From Hyphomicrobiales bacterium (GTDB taxonomy: Bacteria > Pseudomonadota > Alphaproteobacteria > Rhizobiales > Methyloligellaceae): 41,474 nucleotides of DNA. The notes beneath the pieces are model-generated. The model had not been told where the DNA came from and did no database searches. It saw only the letters and a program-made list of their open reading frames with translations. Made by a program: the position numbers and the translations under genes. The stretch spans positions 1-41,474 of the forward strand of contig JANQLP010000006.1 of assembly GCA_028280515.1 (NCBI GenBank), read 5' to 3'. Below, in pieces: positions 7,778 through 16,282 of the stretch (position 1 is the first letter of the stretch; every line of letters starts with the position of its first letter).

Positions 7778-9508
7778 GTGGAAAACGCACAAATGCGCGA
7801 CATTCGTCTGCAGGTCATGTGGAACCGGCTGGTCTCCGTCGTTGAGGAGCAGGCGCAGACGCTCATCCGGACCTCCTTCAGCACCTCCGCGCGCGAGGCG
7901 GGCGACGTTTCGGCGGGCGTCTTCGACCTGGACGGCAGAATGCTGGCTCAGGCGGTCACCGGCACCGCCGGTCACGTCAATTCCATGGCCCGGGCCGTGA
8001 AGCACTTTCTCGACGAGTTTCCGGCCGAGACCATGGAGCCCGGCGACGTTTACGTGACCAACGACCCTTGGAAGGGAACCGGCCATCTGCACGACATCAC
8101 CATGGTTTCGCCAACCTTCGCGGGCGAGAAGATGGTCGCGCTGTTCGCGAGCACGACGCACGTGGTGGATATCGGCGGTCAGGGCATGTCGCCGGACAGC
8201 CGGCAGGTCTATCACGAGGGCCTTTACATCCCGATCCTGCCGTTGATCAAACGCGGGAGGATGAACGACTGGCTGCTCAAAATCCTGCGTCACAATGTGC
8301 GCGAACCGGTCCAGGTGGAAGGCGACTTTTACGCGCTGGTCGCCTGCAACGAACGCGGATCGAACCGGCTTTTGTCGATGATGGCGGAGTACGGCCTCGA
8401 CGACCTCGACGAGCTGGGGTCGTACATTATCGAACAGAGCCGGCGCGGTATCGCCGAGGCCATCGACAAGCTGCCGCAGGGAACCTGGACCCATTCCATG
8501 CGCATCGACGGCTATGACGAGCCGATCGATCTTGTCGCATCGCTGACCATCGGCAACGGCAAGGTTCTGGTCGACTACACGGGCACCTCGCCGGTGTCCT
8601 CCTACGGCATCAATTGTCCGATGTGTTACACCGAGGCCTACACGGCATTCGCCGTGAAGTGCGTCGCCGCACCGCGCATTCCCAACAACACCGGCACTCT
8701 GGACGCCATTGAAGTCACGGCGCCGGAAGACGCAATCGTCAACGCGCAACCGCCGTGCGCCGTCGTCGCCCGATCGACCATTGGTCACATGCTGCCCGAT
8801 GTCGTGTTCGGCTGTTTGCATCAGGCATTGCCGGACTGCGTGCCGGCCGAGGGCACATCGAACCTCTGGAACGTGCGCCTCGCGGCAGGCCACGGGCTGA
8901 CCGGCACCGAGGGCACCACCTTCAACGTCACGAGCTTCCATTCCGGCGGCGCCGGCGCCCGTCCGAAACAGGATGGGTTGTCCGCGACGCCCTTTCCCAG
9001 CGGCGTGAAGACCGTTCCCATCGAGGTCACCGAGGCGATCACGCCGGTTGTCGTGTGGCGGAAAGAGTTTCGCACCGATTCCGGCGGTGCGGGCCGGCAG
9101 CGTGGCGGCCTCGGCCAGATCATGGAGATCACCAACCGCGAAGACGTCCCTTTCGGCATTCATGCCGTGTTTGAGCGAATTCACCACGCGCCGCGCGGAC
9201 GTGACGGCGGCCTCGACGGTCTGTGCGGTCAGGTGAGCCTCGCCTCGGGCGCGGTTCTCAAGGGCAAGGGCTTTCAGGTCATACCGAGAGGCGAACGGCT
9301 GATCGTCAACATGCCGGGCGGCGGCGGCTATGGCGATGCCGCCGCGCGCGACCCGGCCAAGGTGCAGAAAGACGTACGCAACCAACTGATCAGCCGGGAA
9401 GCGGCGGAACGGGACTACAAGGTCGTCATCAACGATGACCTCACCGTCGACGAGGTCGCAACGGCCGCACTCAGACCGAACGCCACCCTTCGAAAGATCG
9501 CCTCGTGA
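7778..9508 (+). CDS. hyuB: ATP-dependent hydantoinase/oxoprolinase, subunit B
   Basis: A 576-residue HyuB-type subunit, partner of the upstream HyuA. Typical segments are visible: a MWNRL(V/I)S...EEQAQTLIRTSFST(S)-like opening, DLDGRMLAQA, VTNDPWKGTGHLHDITMV around residue 90, and a glycine-rich end MPGGGGYGDAAARDP. Such metal-containing B subunits complete the hydrolytic reaction of ATP-dependent hydantoinases and oxoprolinases. The start is GTG at 7778 with a good AAAGGAGG site. Its stop overlaps the GTG start of the aldehyde dehydrogenase by 4 bp (GTGA), which points to translational coupling and to a shared pathway with that enzyme. Confidence 0.9.
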   Translation: MENAQMRDIRLQVMWNRLVSVVEEQAQTLIRTSFSTSAREAGDVSAGVFDLDGRMLAQAVTGTAGHVNSMARAVKHFLDEFPAETMEPGDVYVTNDPWKGTGHLHDITMVSPTFAGEKMVALFASTTHVVDIGGQGMSPDSRQVYHEGLYIPILPLIKRGRMNDWLLKILRHNVREPVQVEGDFYALVACNERGSNRLLSMMAEYGLDDLDELGSYIIEQSRRGIAEAIDKLPQGTWTHSMRIDGYDEPIDLVASLTIGNGKVLVDYTGTSPVSSYGINCPMCYTEAYTAFAVKCVAAPRIPNNTGTLDAIEVTAPEDAIVNAQPPCAVVARSTIGHMLPDVVFGCLHQALPDCVPAEGTSNLWNVRLAAGHGLTGTEGTTFNVTSFHSGGAGARPKQDGLSATPFPSGVKTVPIEVTEAITPVVVWRKEFRTDSGGAGRQRGGLGQIMEITNREDVPFGIHAVFERIHHAPRGRDGGLDGLCGQVSLASGAVLKGKGFQVIPRGERLIVNMPGGGGYGDAAARDPAKVQKDVRNQLISREAAERDYKVVINDDLTVDEVATAALRPNATLRKIAS

Positions 9509-10950
9509 CCCGGGCGCTGGATTTCACCGCAATGCCAAGCGGTCTTTATATCGGCGGGCGCTGGCGGGACAGTGGCCGCACGCAACCCGTGCGGGACAAG
9601 TTCACCCAGCAAACGGTTGCCGAGATCGCCTGCGCCGCACCCGATCACGTGGGGCAGGTGCTCGACGCGGCCCACGCTTACGTAGCAGGCCAGGGCCTGC
9701 CCGTGTTCGAGCGCTCCGAAATCCTGAGCCGGGTTGCCGACGAACTCGCCACGCGCCGCGAGGCATTGATCGACGCCATCGTTCTCGATACGGGGTTCAC
9801 CCGCAAGGACGCGTCCGGCGAGATTGCACGCGCCATGCAGAACATCCGGTTGTCGGCGGAGGAAACCCGTCGCGTCGTCGGCGAGATAGTGCCGATCTCC
9901 AGCGCGCCCGGTCAGGCGGGCCGGATGGCGTTCACCGTGCACCAACCGTACGGCATCGCCGTTGCGATCACACCGTTCAACTCGCCCCTGAACACCGTGC
10001 TCCACAAGGTCGGTCCCGCTTTCGGAGCGGGAAACGCGGTGATCCTCAAGCCGGCCAATCAGACACCGTTGACGGCCATCCTTTTGGCAGAGAGTTTCCA
10101 TGCGGCGGGCGCGCCCGCGGGGTCGTTCAACCTGCTGTGCGCGGGGATCGAAGAGTCCGAAGCGCTCATCCAAGACCCGCGCGTCCGCTACATCGCCTTT
10201 ACCGGCAGCACCCGTGTCGGCAAGCACATCCAGCAGATTGCCGGCCTGCGCAAGACCCAGATGGAACTCGGCAGCATCTCGGCGACCATCGTCTGCGCCG
10301 ATGCAAACCTCGACGCCGCGATCGCAAAGATCATGCCCGCCACGTTCCGCAAGGCCGGTCAGGTTTGCACGTCCATCCAGATTCTGCTCGTCCATGAGGA
10401 CGTCTATTCATCCGTGCGGGATCGCCTGCTGGAGAAAGTCGGCGCGCTTGTCGTCGGCGACCCCGGCAGCGACGACACCGACGTCGGCCCTCTGATTTCG
10501 CCGCAGGCCGCCGACCGCGTCGCAAACTGGGTGAAAGAGGCGTGCGCCGCCGGCGCCGACTTGCTGTGCGGCGGCGAGGCCGACGGGGCGCTCATGCAGC
10601 CCGCCGTCCTTGAAAACGTTCCTGAAAACGTGAAACTGACCTGCTCGGAGGTGTTTGGCCCGGTCGTCACGCTCGTGCCGTTCAAAAGCTTCGATGAAGC
10701 CTTGGCACGGGCGAACGCAACGCCCTACGGATTGGCGACCGGCGTCTTCACCGGCAGTCTGAATGAAGTTCTGGCTTCCGTGCGCGGTCTCAACGTCGGC
10801 AACATTCACATCAACGAGACGAGTTCCAGCCGTGTCGATCTGATGCCCTATGGCGGCATAAAGGACAGCGGCTTCGGCAAGGAAGGTCCTCCCCATGCGA
10901 TCTATGAAATGATGGAGGAGAAACTCGTGACCATCGCTGCGAATCCGTGA
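9505..10950 (+). CDS. NAD(P)-dependent aldehyde dehydrogenase
   Basis: A 481-residue ALDH-superfamily enzyme that oxidises an aldehyde to a carboxylic acid. Catalytic features are present: N159 in TPFNSP, FTGSTRVGK near 232-240 for cofactor binding, E254 in MELGSIS (usually ELGG) and nucleophile C288 in KAGQVCTSIQ. The ELGS variant in place of ELGG is seen in some subfamilies. The GTG start overlaps the hyuB stop by 4 bp. The pathway context is distinctive: a two-subunit ThDP decarboxylase follows within the same run, so a plausible substrate is the aldehyde made by decarboxylation of a 2-oxoacid. That link is inferred from neighbourhood only. Confidence 0.88.
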   Translation: MTRALDFTAMPSGLYIGGRWRDSGRTQPVRDKFTQQTVAEIACAAPDHVGQVLDAAHAYVAGQGLPVFERSEILSRVADELATRREALIDAIVLDTGFTRKDASGEIARAMQNIRLSAEETRRVVGEIVPISSAPGQAGRMAFTVHQPYGIAVAITPFNSPLNTVLHKVGPAFGAGNAVILKPANQTPLTAILLAESFHAAGAPAGSFNLLCAGIEESEALIQDPRVRYIAFTGSTRVGKHIQQIAGLRKTQMELGSISATIVCADANLDAAIAKIMPATFRKAGQVCTSIQILLVHEDVYSSVRDRLLEKVGALVVGDPGSDDTDVGPLISPQAADRVANWVKEACAAGADLLCGGEADGALMQPAVLENVPENVKLTCSEVFGPVVTLVPFKSFDEALARANATPYGLATGVFTGSLNEVLASVRGLNVGNIHINETSSSRVDLMPYGGIKDSGFGKEGPPHAIYEMMEEKLVTIAANP

Positions 10951-10963
10951 GCGGGATCTGCAC

Positions 10964-11878
10964 ATGACAGGCTGGATCAATCATCGTCAGGTCGAGGCGT
11001 TCCACGTCGTCATGCTCACCGGCTCGATGACCGCTGCCGGCGAGTTGCTCGGCATCAGCCAGCCCGCCGTCAGCCGGTTGATCCGCGAACTGGAGTCGAA
11101 AGTCGGTTTCTCCCTCTTCCAGCGCCATGGCGGCAACATCAAACCGACGCGCGAGGCGACGATGCTGCACAGAGAGGTGGACCGCAGCATTCAGGCGCTC
11201 AGCCGCATTGAAAGCGCAGCGCAGGGTATCGCGCGCCTGAAATCGGATACGTTGCGAATCACCGGAACGCTTGGCATGTCCACGGCCTATCTGGCGGAGG
11301 CTTTGGCAAGGCTTGAAGACGAGTATCCAGGTGTCTCGATCACCGTCAGCACCGATACCACGCCCTCGGTCGTCGACAAGATGCTGATCCACCAGTTCGA
11401 CGTTGGCATTGGCTTCTTCCCCAACGATGTCCAGGGGCTCGAAATCGAACCGCTGAGCCGGGTCGAAGGCGTTTGCATTCTGCCGAAGGGCCATCCGCTG
11501 TGTGACCGCGAAGAGATTCACGTCGAGGATCTCGCCGGCGTACCGCTCATTTGCCAGGAGACGGAAACCCAGACGCAGTACAAGGTCCTTGCCGTGTTTC
11601 GCGCCGCCAACATCGAGCCGATGGTGAAGATCGAGGCCAATCTCGCCGCCATGATCTACAAGCTCGTGGAATCCGGCGCGGGCGCCGCCATCGTCGAGCC
11701 GATTACGGCAAAGGAAATGGACAGCGGCGGGCTGAGTATCAAACCGTTCCATCCGACAATCCGCTTCGAGCCCGGCATTGCCTTTCCGGCCAACCGGCCA
11801 CGGTCCGAGATCGCCCGATCTTTCGCCGCACACTTCAGGGACCTGTTCGACGAGGATTTCGGCGCCGGCGGGAGCTGA
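10964..11878 (+). CDS. LysR-family transcriptional regulator of the catabolic cluster
   Basis: A 304-residue LysR-type regulator. The N-terminal winged helix-turn-helix is clear (HVVMLTGSMTAAGELLGISQPAVSRLIRELE, residues about 10-40, in two pieces), followed by an effector-binding domain resembling periplasmic binding proteins. It lies on the same strand as its neighbours, 13 bp after the aldehyde dehydrogenase and 63 bp before the decarboxylase genes, so it is embedded in the operon rather than divergent. It probably senses the substrate or an intermediate and may bind the AT-rich repeat region at 2264-2314 or the gap before 11942. No close functional subtype is recognised. Confidence 0.88.
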   Translation: MTGWINHRQVEAFHVVMLTGSMTAAGELLGISQPAVSRLIRELESKVGFSLFQRHGGNIKPTREATMLHREVDRSIQALSRIESAAQGIARLKSDTLRITGTLGMSTAYLAEALARLEDEYPGVSITVSTDTTPSVVDKMLIHQFDVGIGFFPNDVQGLEIEPLSRVEGVCILPKGHPLCDREEIHVEDLAGVPLICQETETQTQYKVLAVFRAANIEPMVKIEANLAAMIYKLVESGAGAAIVEPITAKEMDSGGLSIKPFHPTIRFEPGIAFPANRPRSEIARSFAAHFRDLFDEDFGAGGS

Positions 11879-11941
11879 TGAACCACTTTCACTGAACTTC
11901 GACGCAAACCAAGCACGACAACAAAAAGGACATTCAGACTG

Positions 11942-12463
11942 ATGACCGAACCCGACAAGAACGACTGGTCCGCCCAGGTGTTCGACAAGCTGGTCGACGC
12001 GGACGTCTCCATGATGAGCTACGTCCCGGATGCCGGGAACAAACGTCTGGTTGAACTGGCCGAAGCTCACAACGACATGCGGCCCATCCTTCTGACAACC
12101 GAGGAGGAGGGTATTGCCCTATGTGCGGGCGCCGATCTCGTCGGCAAAAAGGCGGTGCTCTGCATGCAGTCGTCGGGCGTCGGCAACTGCCCCAATTTCC
12201 TGTCGTTCGTGAAAGGCGGACGCTTCCCCATTCTGATGATCGTCTCGATGCGCGGCGACTATGGCGAGCAGAACCCTTGGCAATATCCGATGGGCGAGGC
12301 GGCGGAGCCCATTCTGGAAGCCATGGGCGTTCTGATCTTCCGGGTGGATACGCCCGACGACCTCGCGCCTGCAGCCGACGCCGCGATCTCCGCAACCTTT
12401 AAGGGCGGACACGCGTCGGCATTGATCCTGTCGCAACGCTTTCTCGGCGCCAAGCCGTTCTAA
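11942..12463 (+). CDS. ThDP-dependent 2-oxoacid decarboxylase, alpha (PYR) subunit
   Basis: This 173-residue protein corresponds to the N-terminal pyrimidine-binding half of ThDP enzymes, as in the alpha subunit of two-chain sulfopyruvate or phosphonopyruvate decarboxylases. The TTEEEGIAL segment (E54-E56) supplies the cofactor-activating Glu. SSGVGNCPNFLS around 75-87 and RGDYGEQNPWQYP around 105-117 are family-like. It works only with the beta subunit encoded 20 bp downstream. The AAAAGGA ribosome site before the ATG is good. Family membership is firm. Whether the substrate is sulfopyruvate, 2-ketoarginine-like or another oxoacid is unknown. The aldehyde dehydrogenase upstream is a natural next step. 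Confidence 0.82.
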   Translation: MTEPDKNDWSAQVFDKLVDADVSMMSYVPDAGNKRLVELAEAHNDMRPILLTTEEEGIALCAGADLVGKKAVLCMQSSGVGNCPNFLSFVKGGRFPILMIVSMRGDYGEQNPWQYPMGEAAEPILEAMGVLIFRVDTPDDLAPAADAAISATFKGGHASALILSQRFLGAKPF

Positions 12464-12483
12464 CAAAGAAGGAAACTCCAAAG

Positions 12484-13068
12484 ATGACACAACCAATGCT
12501 CGATCGCCGCGAGATCCTTCCGCAACTTTTTCCCGACACGGACGGCTACCTTTTCATCAGCGGACTCGCCGGTCCGGCGCGCGACGCCGCCGCGCTCACC
12601 GGGGACAGTGAGAAACTCTACACCATGGCCGGAACCATGGGTGCCGCCGTCTGCATGGGGCTCGGCACTGCGCTGTCCGCGCCTGAATCCAAGGTCGCCG
12701 TCATCACCGGCGATGGCGAATTGCTCATGAACATCGGTTCGCTCGCGACCGTCGCCACCATGCAGCCGGAAAACCTGTCGATTGTCGTGATCGATAACGG
12801 GTGCCACGGCGAGACCGGCGGACAGCCCGGACATACCGCGCGCAAGACGGACCTGGCGAAGATGGCGGAAGGTGCCGGGATTGGCTCGGTCAGGACCGTC
12901 GCAAGCCCCGACGAACTTGCTGATGCCGCGGCGTTCCTTCAGGAGGCCTCCGGGCCGCGGTTTCTCGTGACGCGCGTGATGCAGGGTCCGCCGTCCGAAT
13001 TCAGCCGGAATCTGGACCCGGCCGCCTGCCGCCTGCGGTTCCGGAACGCCTATCTCGGGACGGCATAA
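12484..13068 (+). CDS. ThDP-dependent 2-oxoacid decarboxylase, beta (PP) subunit
   Basis: A 194-residue diphosphate-binding half of a split ThDP decarboxylase. The ThDP/Mg motif is explicit: GDGELLMN starting at residue 76 and ending about 28 residues later in IDNG (N105), followed by HGETGGQPGHT. This arrangement matches beta subunits of sulfopyruvate decarboxylase-type enzymes. It sits 20 bp after the alpha subunit with an AAGGA site. It is the last gene of the plus-strand catabolic run; a 213-bp gap with a 12-bp palindrome (13116-13127) separates it from the carotenoid genes. The aldehyde product probably passes to the upstream aldehyde dehydrogenase (inference). Confidence 0.82.
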   Translation: MTQPMLDRREILPQLFPDTDGYLFISGLAGPARDAAALTGDSEKLYTMAGTMGAAVCMGLGTALSAPESKVAVITGDGELLMNIGSLATVATMQPENLSIVVIDNGCHGETGGQPGHTARKTDLAKMAEGAGIGSVRTVASPDELADAAAFLQEASGPRFLVTRVMQGPPSEFSRNLDPAACRLRFRNAYLGTA

Positions 13069-13281
13069 CGCGGCAACTGAGGCCGCCGTCCGGCCTAAAA
13101 ACCATGGATACGAGCCGAACCGGTTCGTTGACTGATTGCGGATTCCATGACAAACGCGCCGTCGATGAGTTTGCGGGCGCGAACTGACATGTCCGCCGTC
13201 ATCGTATATGCATGAACGATGATCCGTTGCCACGTCGTGCGCGTACCAGACGGGGCACTGAACCGATTGAAATGAAGTTCC

Positions 13282-14493
13282 ATGAAAACGCGCCAGTACG
13301 ACGTGGTGTTTCTTGGCGGCGGCCTGTCGGCCGCGCTCGCGGCGTATCGGCTCAAACAGCTGCAGCCCGAGCGCAAGCTGCTTGTTCTGGAACGCGGATG
13401 GACCCTTGGCGGCAATCACATCTGGTCGTTTCACAACACCGACATCGCGCCCGAACAGTTACAATGGATGGAGCCGTTTCTGGTCAGAAGCTGGCCGAAG
13501 CAGACCATCCGCTTTCCGCGGTTCAGACGGCAAATCCGGACCGGCTACCACTCGGTGACCAGCGACCGGCTGCATGACGTGGCATCGCGGTTGTTGGGCG
13601 AAAGCGTTCGAACCGGCACCGATGTGGTTTCCGCGGATGCGAACGAGGTTGTCCTCGCAGATGGCGAGCGCATCACCACCGATTGCGTCATCGATTGCCG
13701 TGGCGCCTTGCGCGATCCTGTGCTGGAGATCGGCTACCAGAAATTCGTCGGTCACGAGGTCGAGACGTCGGCACCGCACGGTGTGACAGAACCCGTGATC
13801 ATGGATGCCACCGTCCCGCAACATGACGGGTATCGCTTCGTTTATCTGCTGCCTTTCAGCGAACGCCACCTGCTCATCGAAGACACCTATTACAGCGACC
13901 ACAGCCGGCTCGATACCGAAGACATAGGCAGCCGGATCCTGGAGTACCGATCCGAGCAAGGATGGGGTGACGCCAATGAACTGCGGCGCGAGAGCGGCGT
14001 TCTGCCCGTTGCGCTCGGCGGCGATATCGACGCGTTCTGGCGCAACCGCCGCGCCGAGAGTCCATGCGCCTGTGCCGGGCTCCGCGCCGCGCTGTTCCAT
14101 CCAACGACCGGCTATTCACTTCCCGACGCGGTGGCACTGGCCGATATCCTGGCGCGGTTCACACCGCTCGAAACCGCCGCCGTCCAGCAGCTGATCGAAA
14201 AGCGATCCCGCCATCTGTGGGAGAGCCGCAGCTTCTTCCGCATCGTCAACCGCATGTTGTTCGTCGCCGCCAGGCCCGATGAGCGCTGGCGTATCCTTCA
14301 GCGGTTCTACAGCCTTTCGAACGGGCTGATCGACCGCTTCTACAGCGACCGGCTCACACCATACGACAAGGTCCGGATCCTCGTCGGTCGTCCCCCCATT
14401 CCGATGTGGCGCGCAGCCAAGGCGATCCCGGAGTCGTCCCTGCGCCGCCGCCCGCCCATTCACGGAGCGCCACAGGACAAGCTGACTTCATGA
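13282..14493 (+). CDS. crtY: Lycopene beta-cyclase
   Basis: A 403-residue flavoprotein that cyclises both ends of lycopene to give beta-carotene. An N-terminal dinucleotide-binding motif (VVFLGGGLSAALAAYRL) is followed by LGGNHIWSFH. The CrtY signature region occurs around residues 170-205: MDATVPQHDGYRFVYLLPF, then LLIEDTYYSD. The length is typical of proteobacterial CrtY. The stop overlaps the crtB start by 4 bp (ATGA), so the two are translationally coupled. It starts the plus-strand carotenoid pair. Confidence 0.95.
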   Translation: MKTRQYDVVFLGGGLSAALAAYRLKQLQPERKLLVLERGWTLGGNHIWSFHNTDIAPEQLQWMEPFLVRSWPKQTIRFPRFRRQIRTGYHSVTSDRLHDVASRLLGESVRTGTDVVSADANEVVLADGERITTDCVIDCRGALRDPVLEIGYQKFVGHEVETSAPHGVTEPVIMDATVPQHDGYRFVYLLPFSERHLLIEDTYYSDHSRLDTEDIGSRILEYRSEQGWGDANELRRESGVLPVALGGDIDAFWRNRRAESPCACAGLRAALFHPTTGYSLPDAVALADILARFTPLETAAVQQLIEKRSRHLWESRSFFRIVNRMLFVAARPDERWRILQRFYSLSNGLIDRFYSDRLTPYDKVRILVGRPPIPMWRAAKAIPESSLRRRPPIHGAPQDKLTS

Positions 14494-15446
14494 CACAACG
14501 CGAGGACCCGATTGTCGCTCTGAGCCGCGAGCGCATCGAAATCGGCTCAAAGAGCTTCGCTGCCGCTGCGCGGCTCCTGCCGCCGGACGTCCGTGAGAGC
14601 ACATACATGCTGTACGCATGGTGCCGCCATTGCGATGACGCGATCGACGGCCAGGACCTGGGTTTCGCACGCGCGCCCGAAACCGGGAAAGGCTCGGACA
14701 GGGGCAGCGAAATCGTCGATGAACTGCGGCGCCAGACCTTGGCTGCCTCGCGCGGCGAGCCGGACGGTCCGGTGTTCGAGGCCCTCGCGCGCGTCATGGC
14801 GAAGCATCAGATCCCGGAACGCCATCCGCTCGAGCTCATCGACGGTTTCGCAATGGATGCGAACGGCCGGACGTACGAAACGCTCTGCGACACGGTCCAT
14901 TATTCGTACCATGTCGCCGGCGTCGTCGGGCTGATGATGGCGCAGGTGATGGGCGTGTCCGATGTTGCCATACTGCGGCGCGCGGCGGACCTTGGTATTG
15001 CGTTTCAGCTGACCAATATCGCCCGCGACGTCATTGACGACGCGGCAAGTGGCCGGGTCTACCTGCCGCTCGACTGGCTCGCGGAGGCCGGTGTCCCCGC
15101 CTCGCAGATCGGGGACCGCGCCCATCGCGCAGGCGTCGCACAGGCAACGAAACGGCTGCTGGCGGAAGCGGACCGGTACTACAATTCGGCTGTCTACGGA
15201 ATTGCCGCCCTCCCCGTTCGCGCCGCAATATCCATCGCGGCCGCGCGCGCGGTTTACAGAGCCATCGGCACCAAGGTGCGCGCACGCGGCGATCAGGCGT
15301 GGGATGAACGCACGGTCGTTTCCAAACCCTACAAGGCAGCCATCCTGGCGTTCGCGCCGCTTCATGTCGCCGGGGCGAAGGCGAGCAGCCTGGTCCGCCA
15401 GCCGACGCGCGACGGGTTGTGGACGCATCCGGCACTCGTGGACTAA
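14490..15446 (+). CDS. crtB: Phytoene synthase
   Basis: A 318-residue squalene/phytoene synthase that joins two geranylgeranyl diphosphates to make phytoene. Both Asp-rich motifs are present: YAWCRHCDDAIDG near residues 38-50 and the NIARDVIDDA segment near 175-185. The ATG at 14490 overlaps the crtY stop; a longer in-frame opening exists but lies inside crtY and lacks similarity. Its substrate comes from CrtE (18488-19432) and its product feeds CrtI (20638-22197), all within this cluster. Confidence 0.95.
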   Translation: MTQREDPIVALSRERIEIGSKSFAAAARLLPPDVRESTYMLYAWCRHCDDAIDGQDLGFARAPETGKGSDRGSEIVDELRRQTLAASRGEPDGPVFEALARVMAKHQIPERHPLELIDGFAMDANGRTYETLCDTVHYSYHVAGVVGLMMAQVMGVSDVAILRRAADLGIAFQLTNIARDVIDDAASGRVYLPLDWLAEAGVPASQIGDRAHRAGVAQATKRLLAEADRYYNSAVYGIAALPVRAAISIAAARAVYRAIGTKVRARGDQAWDERTVVSKPYKAAILAFAPLHVAGAKASSLVRQPTRDGLWTHPALVD

Positions 15447-15475
15447 CAAGGCGGCACGCAACGCGCCAATCGGCG

Positions 15476-16246
15476 TCAGTGCACCAATCCCTTCTGCTTG
15501 AAATACTTGCGCGCCCGCGGCAACCGCCACCACGGCATCTTCGGATCCAGGTGATGCTCATGGTGGTAGCCGAAATGGAAGCACGTCAGCAGCGAAACGA
15601 GCCATGAATAGTTGTTGCTGATTGTGCGATGCCGGTCGGCGAAAGGTTCGCGGTGCGGCCGGTGCGGCAGATAGGTTCCGAACGTGAACAACTGCAGCGC
15701 CGAGAGGATCGCCGGGATGCACCACAGGAGGATCGCGTTCTCAAGATGCGCGCCGAGCACGTAGACATAGACGAGGAACCGCACCGTCATGTGCGCATAC
15801 TGCCGCCATGAAAAATACTCGCTGAGAAAGTTGGCGAACCACCGCCAGTACCCATAAGGCGGCGCGTCGTGGAAATCCGGATCTTCACCAGTTCCGGCGT
15901 GGCGATGATGCAGATGGTGCTTGCGGTTCAGGTCGTCATACGAGAACCCGGCATAGAGCGTCAGGCAAAGCCGGCCGACCGCACGGTTGACCGCAGGCCG
16001 GAACGGAACGAGAGAGCCGTGCATGCAATCATGCGCGACAATGAAGAGCCCGACGCTCAACCACGTGTTCAACACGAACAGGACCACCACGAGTGGCAGC
16101 ACGCTTGTTGTGAGCTCGAAAAAGAACACGCTGTAGATATGCGCCGCAAGCCAGCTTGCAATGATTGCCACCGCCAGCGCGATATTCGTCAAGGTTATGG
16201 TTTTGCTGCGCTTTTCCGGCTCTTGCAGTTGATCAGCGGCGGTCAT
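15476..16246 (-). CDS. crtW: Beta-carotene ketolase (membrane fatty-acid-desaturase fold)
   Basis: A 256-residue membrane di-iron oxygenase that adds 4-keto groups to beta-carotene (echinenone, then canthaxanthin). His clusters are HDCMH (H72, H76), HHLHHRH (residues 110-116) and FHFGYHHEHH (about 223-232), followed by DPKMPWWRLP, a pattern diagnostic of CrtW-type ketolases rather than ordinary desaturases. Hydrophobic segments lie at about 20-40, 45-70 and 155-190. I take the ATG at 16246; an upstream TTG adds nine residues. It is convergent with crtB, 29 bp from its stop. No crtZ hydroxylase lies nearby. Confidence 0.9.
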   Translation of the reverse strand: MTAADQLQEPEKRSKTITLTNIALAVAIIASWLAAHIYSVFFFELTTSVLPLVVVLFVLNTWLSVGLFIVAHDCMHGSLVPFRPAVNRAVGRLCLTLYAGFSYDDLNRKHHLHHRHAGTGEDPDFHDAPPYGYWRWFANFLSEYFSWRQYAHMTVRFLVYVYVLGAHLENAILLWCIPAILSALQLFTFGTYLPHRPHREPFADRHRTISNNYSWLVSLLTCFHFGYHHEHHLDPKMPWWRLPRARKYFKQKGLVH

Positions 16247-16282
16247 TTCGACATCTCGCACAAACGGCGGCAAAGGCTGCGG

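Noticed and set aside
5690-9385. Long open frames on the minus strand opposite hyuA and hyuB (over 550 codons each)
   Set aside because: They are antisense shadows caused by high GC and codon bias; composition is Arg/Ala/Gly/Asp-rich with no recognisable motif, while the plus-strand frames are clear enzyme subunits.
13081-13127. Intrinsic terminator after the decarboxylase genes
   Set aside because: AGGCC/GGCCT arms and the CGAACCGGTTCG palindrome are present, but no T-run follows on either strand, so a terminator call is not justified.
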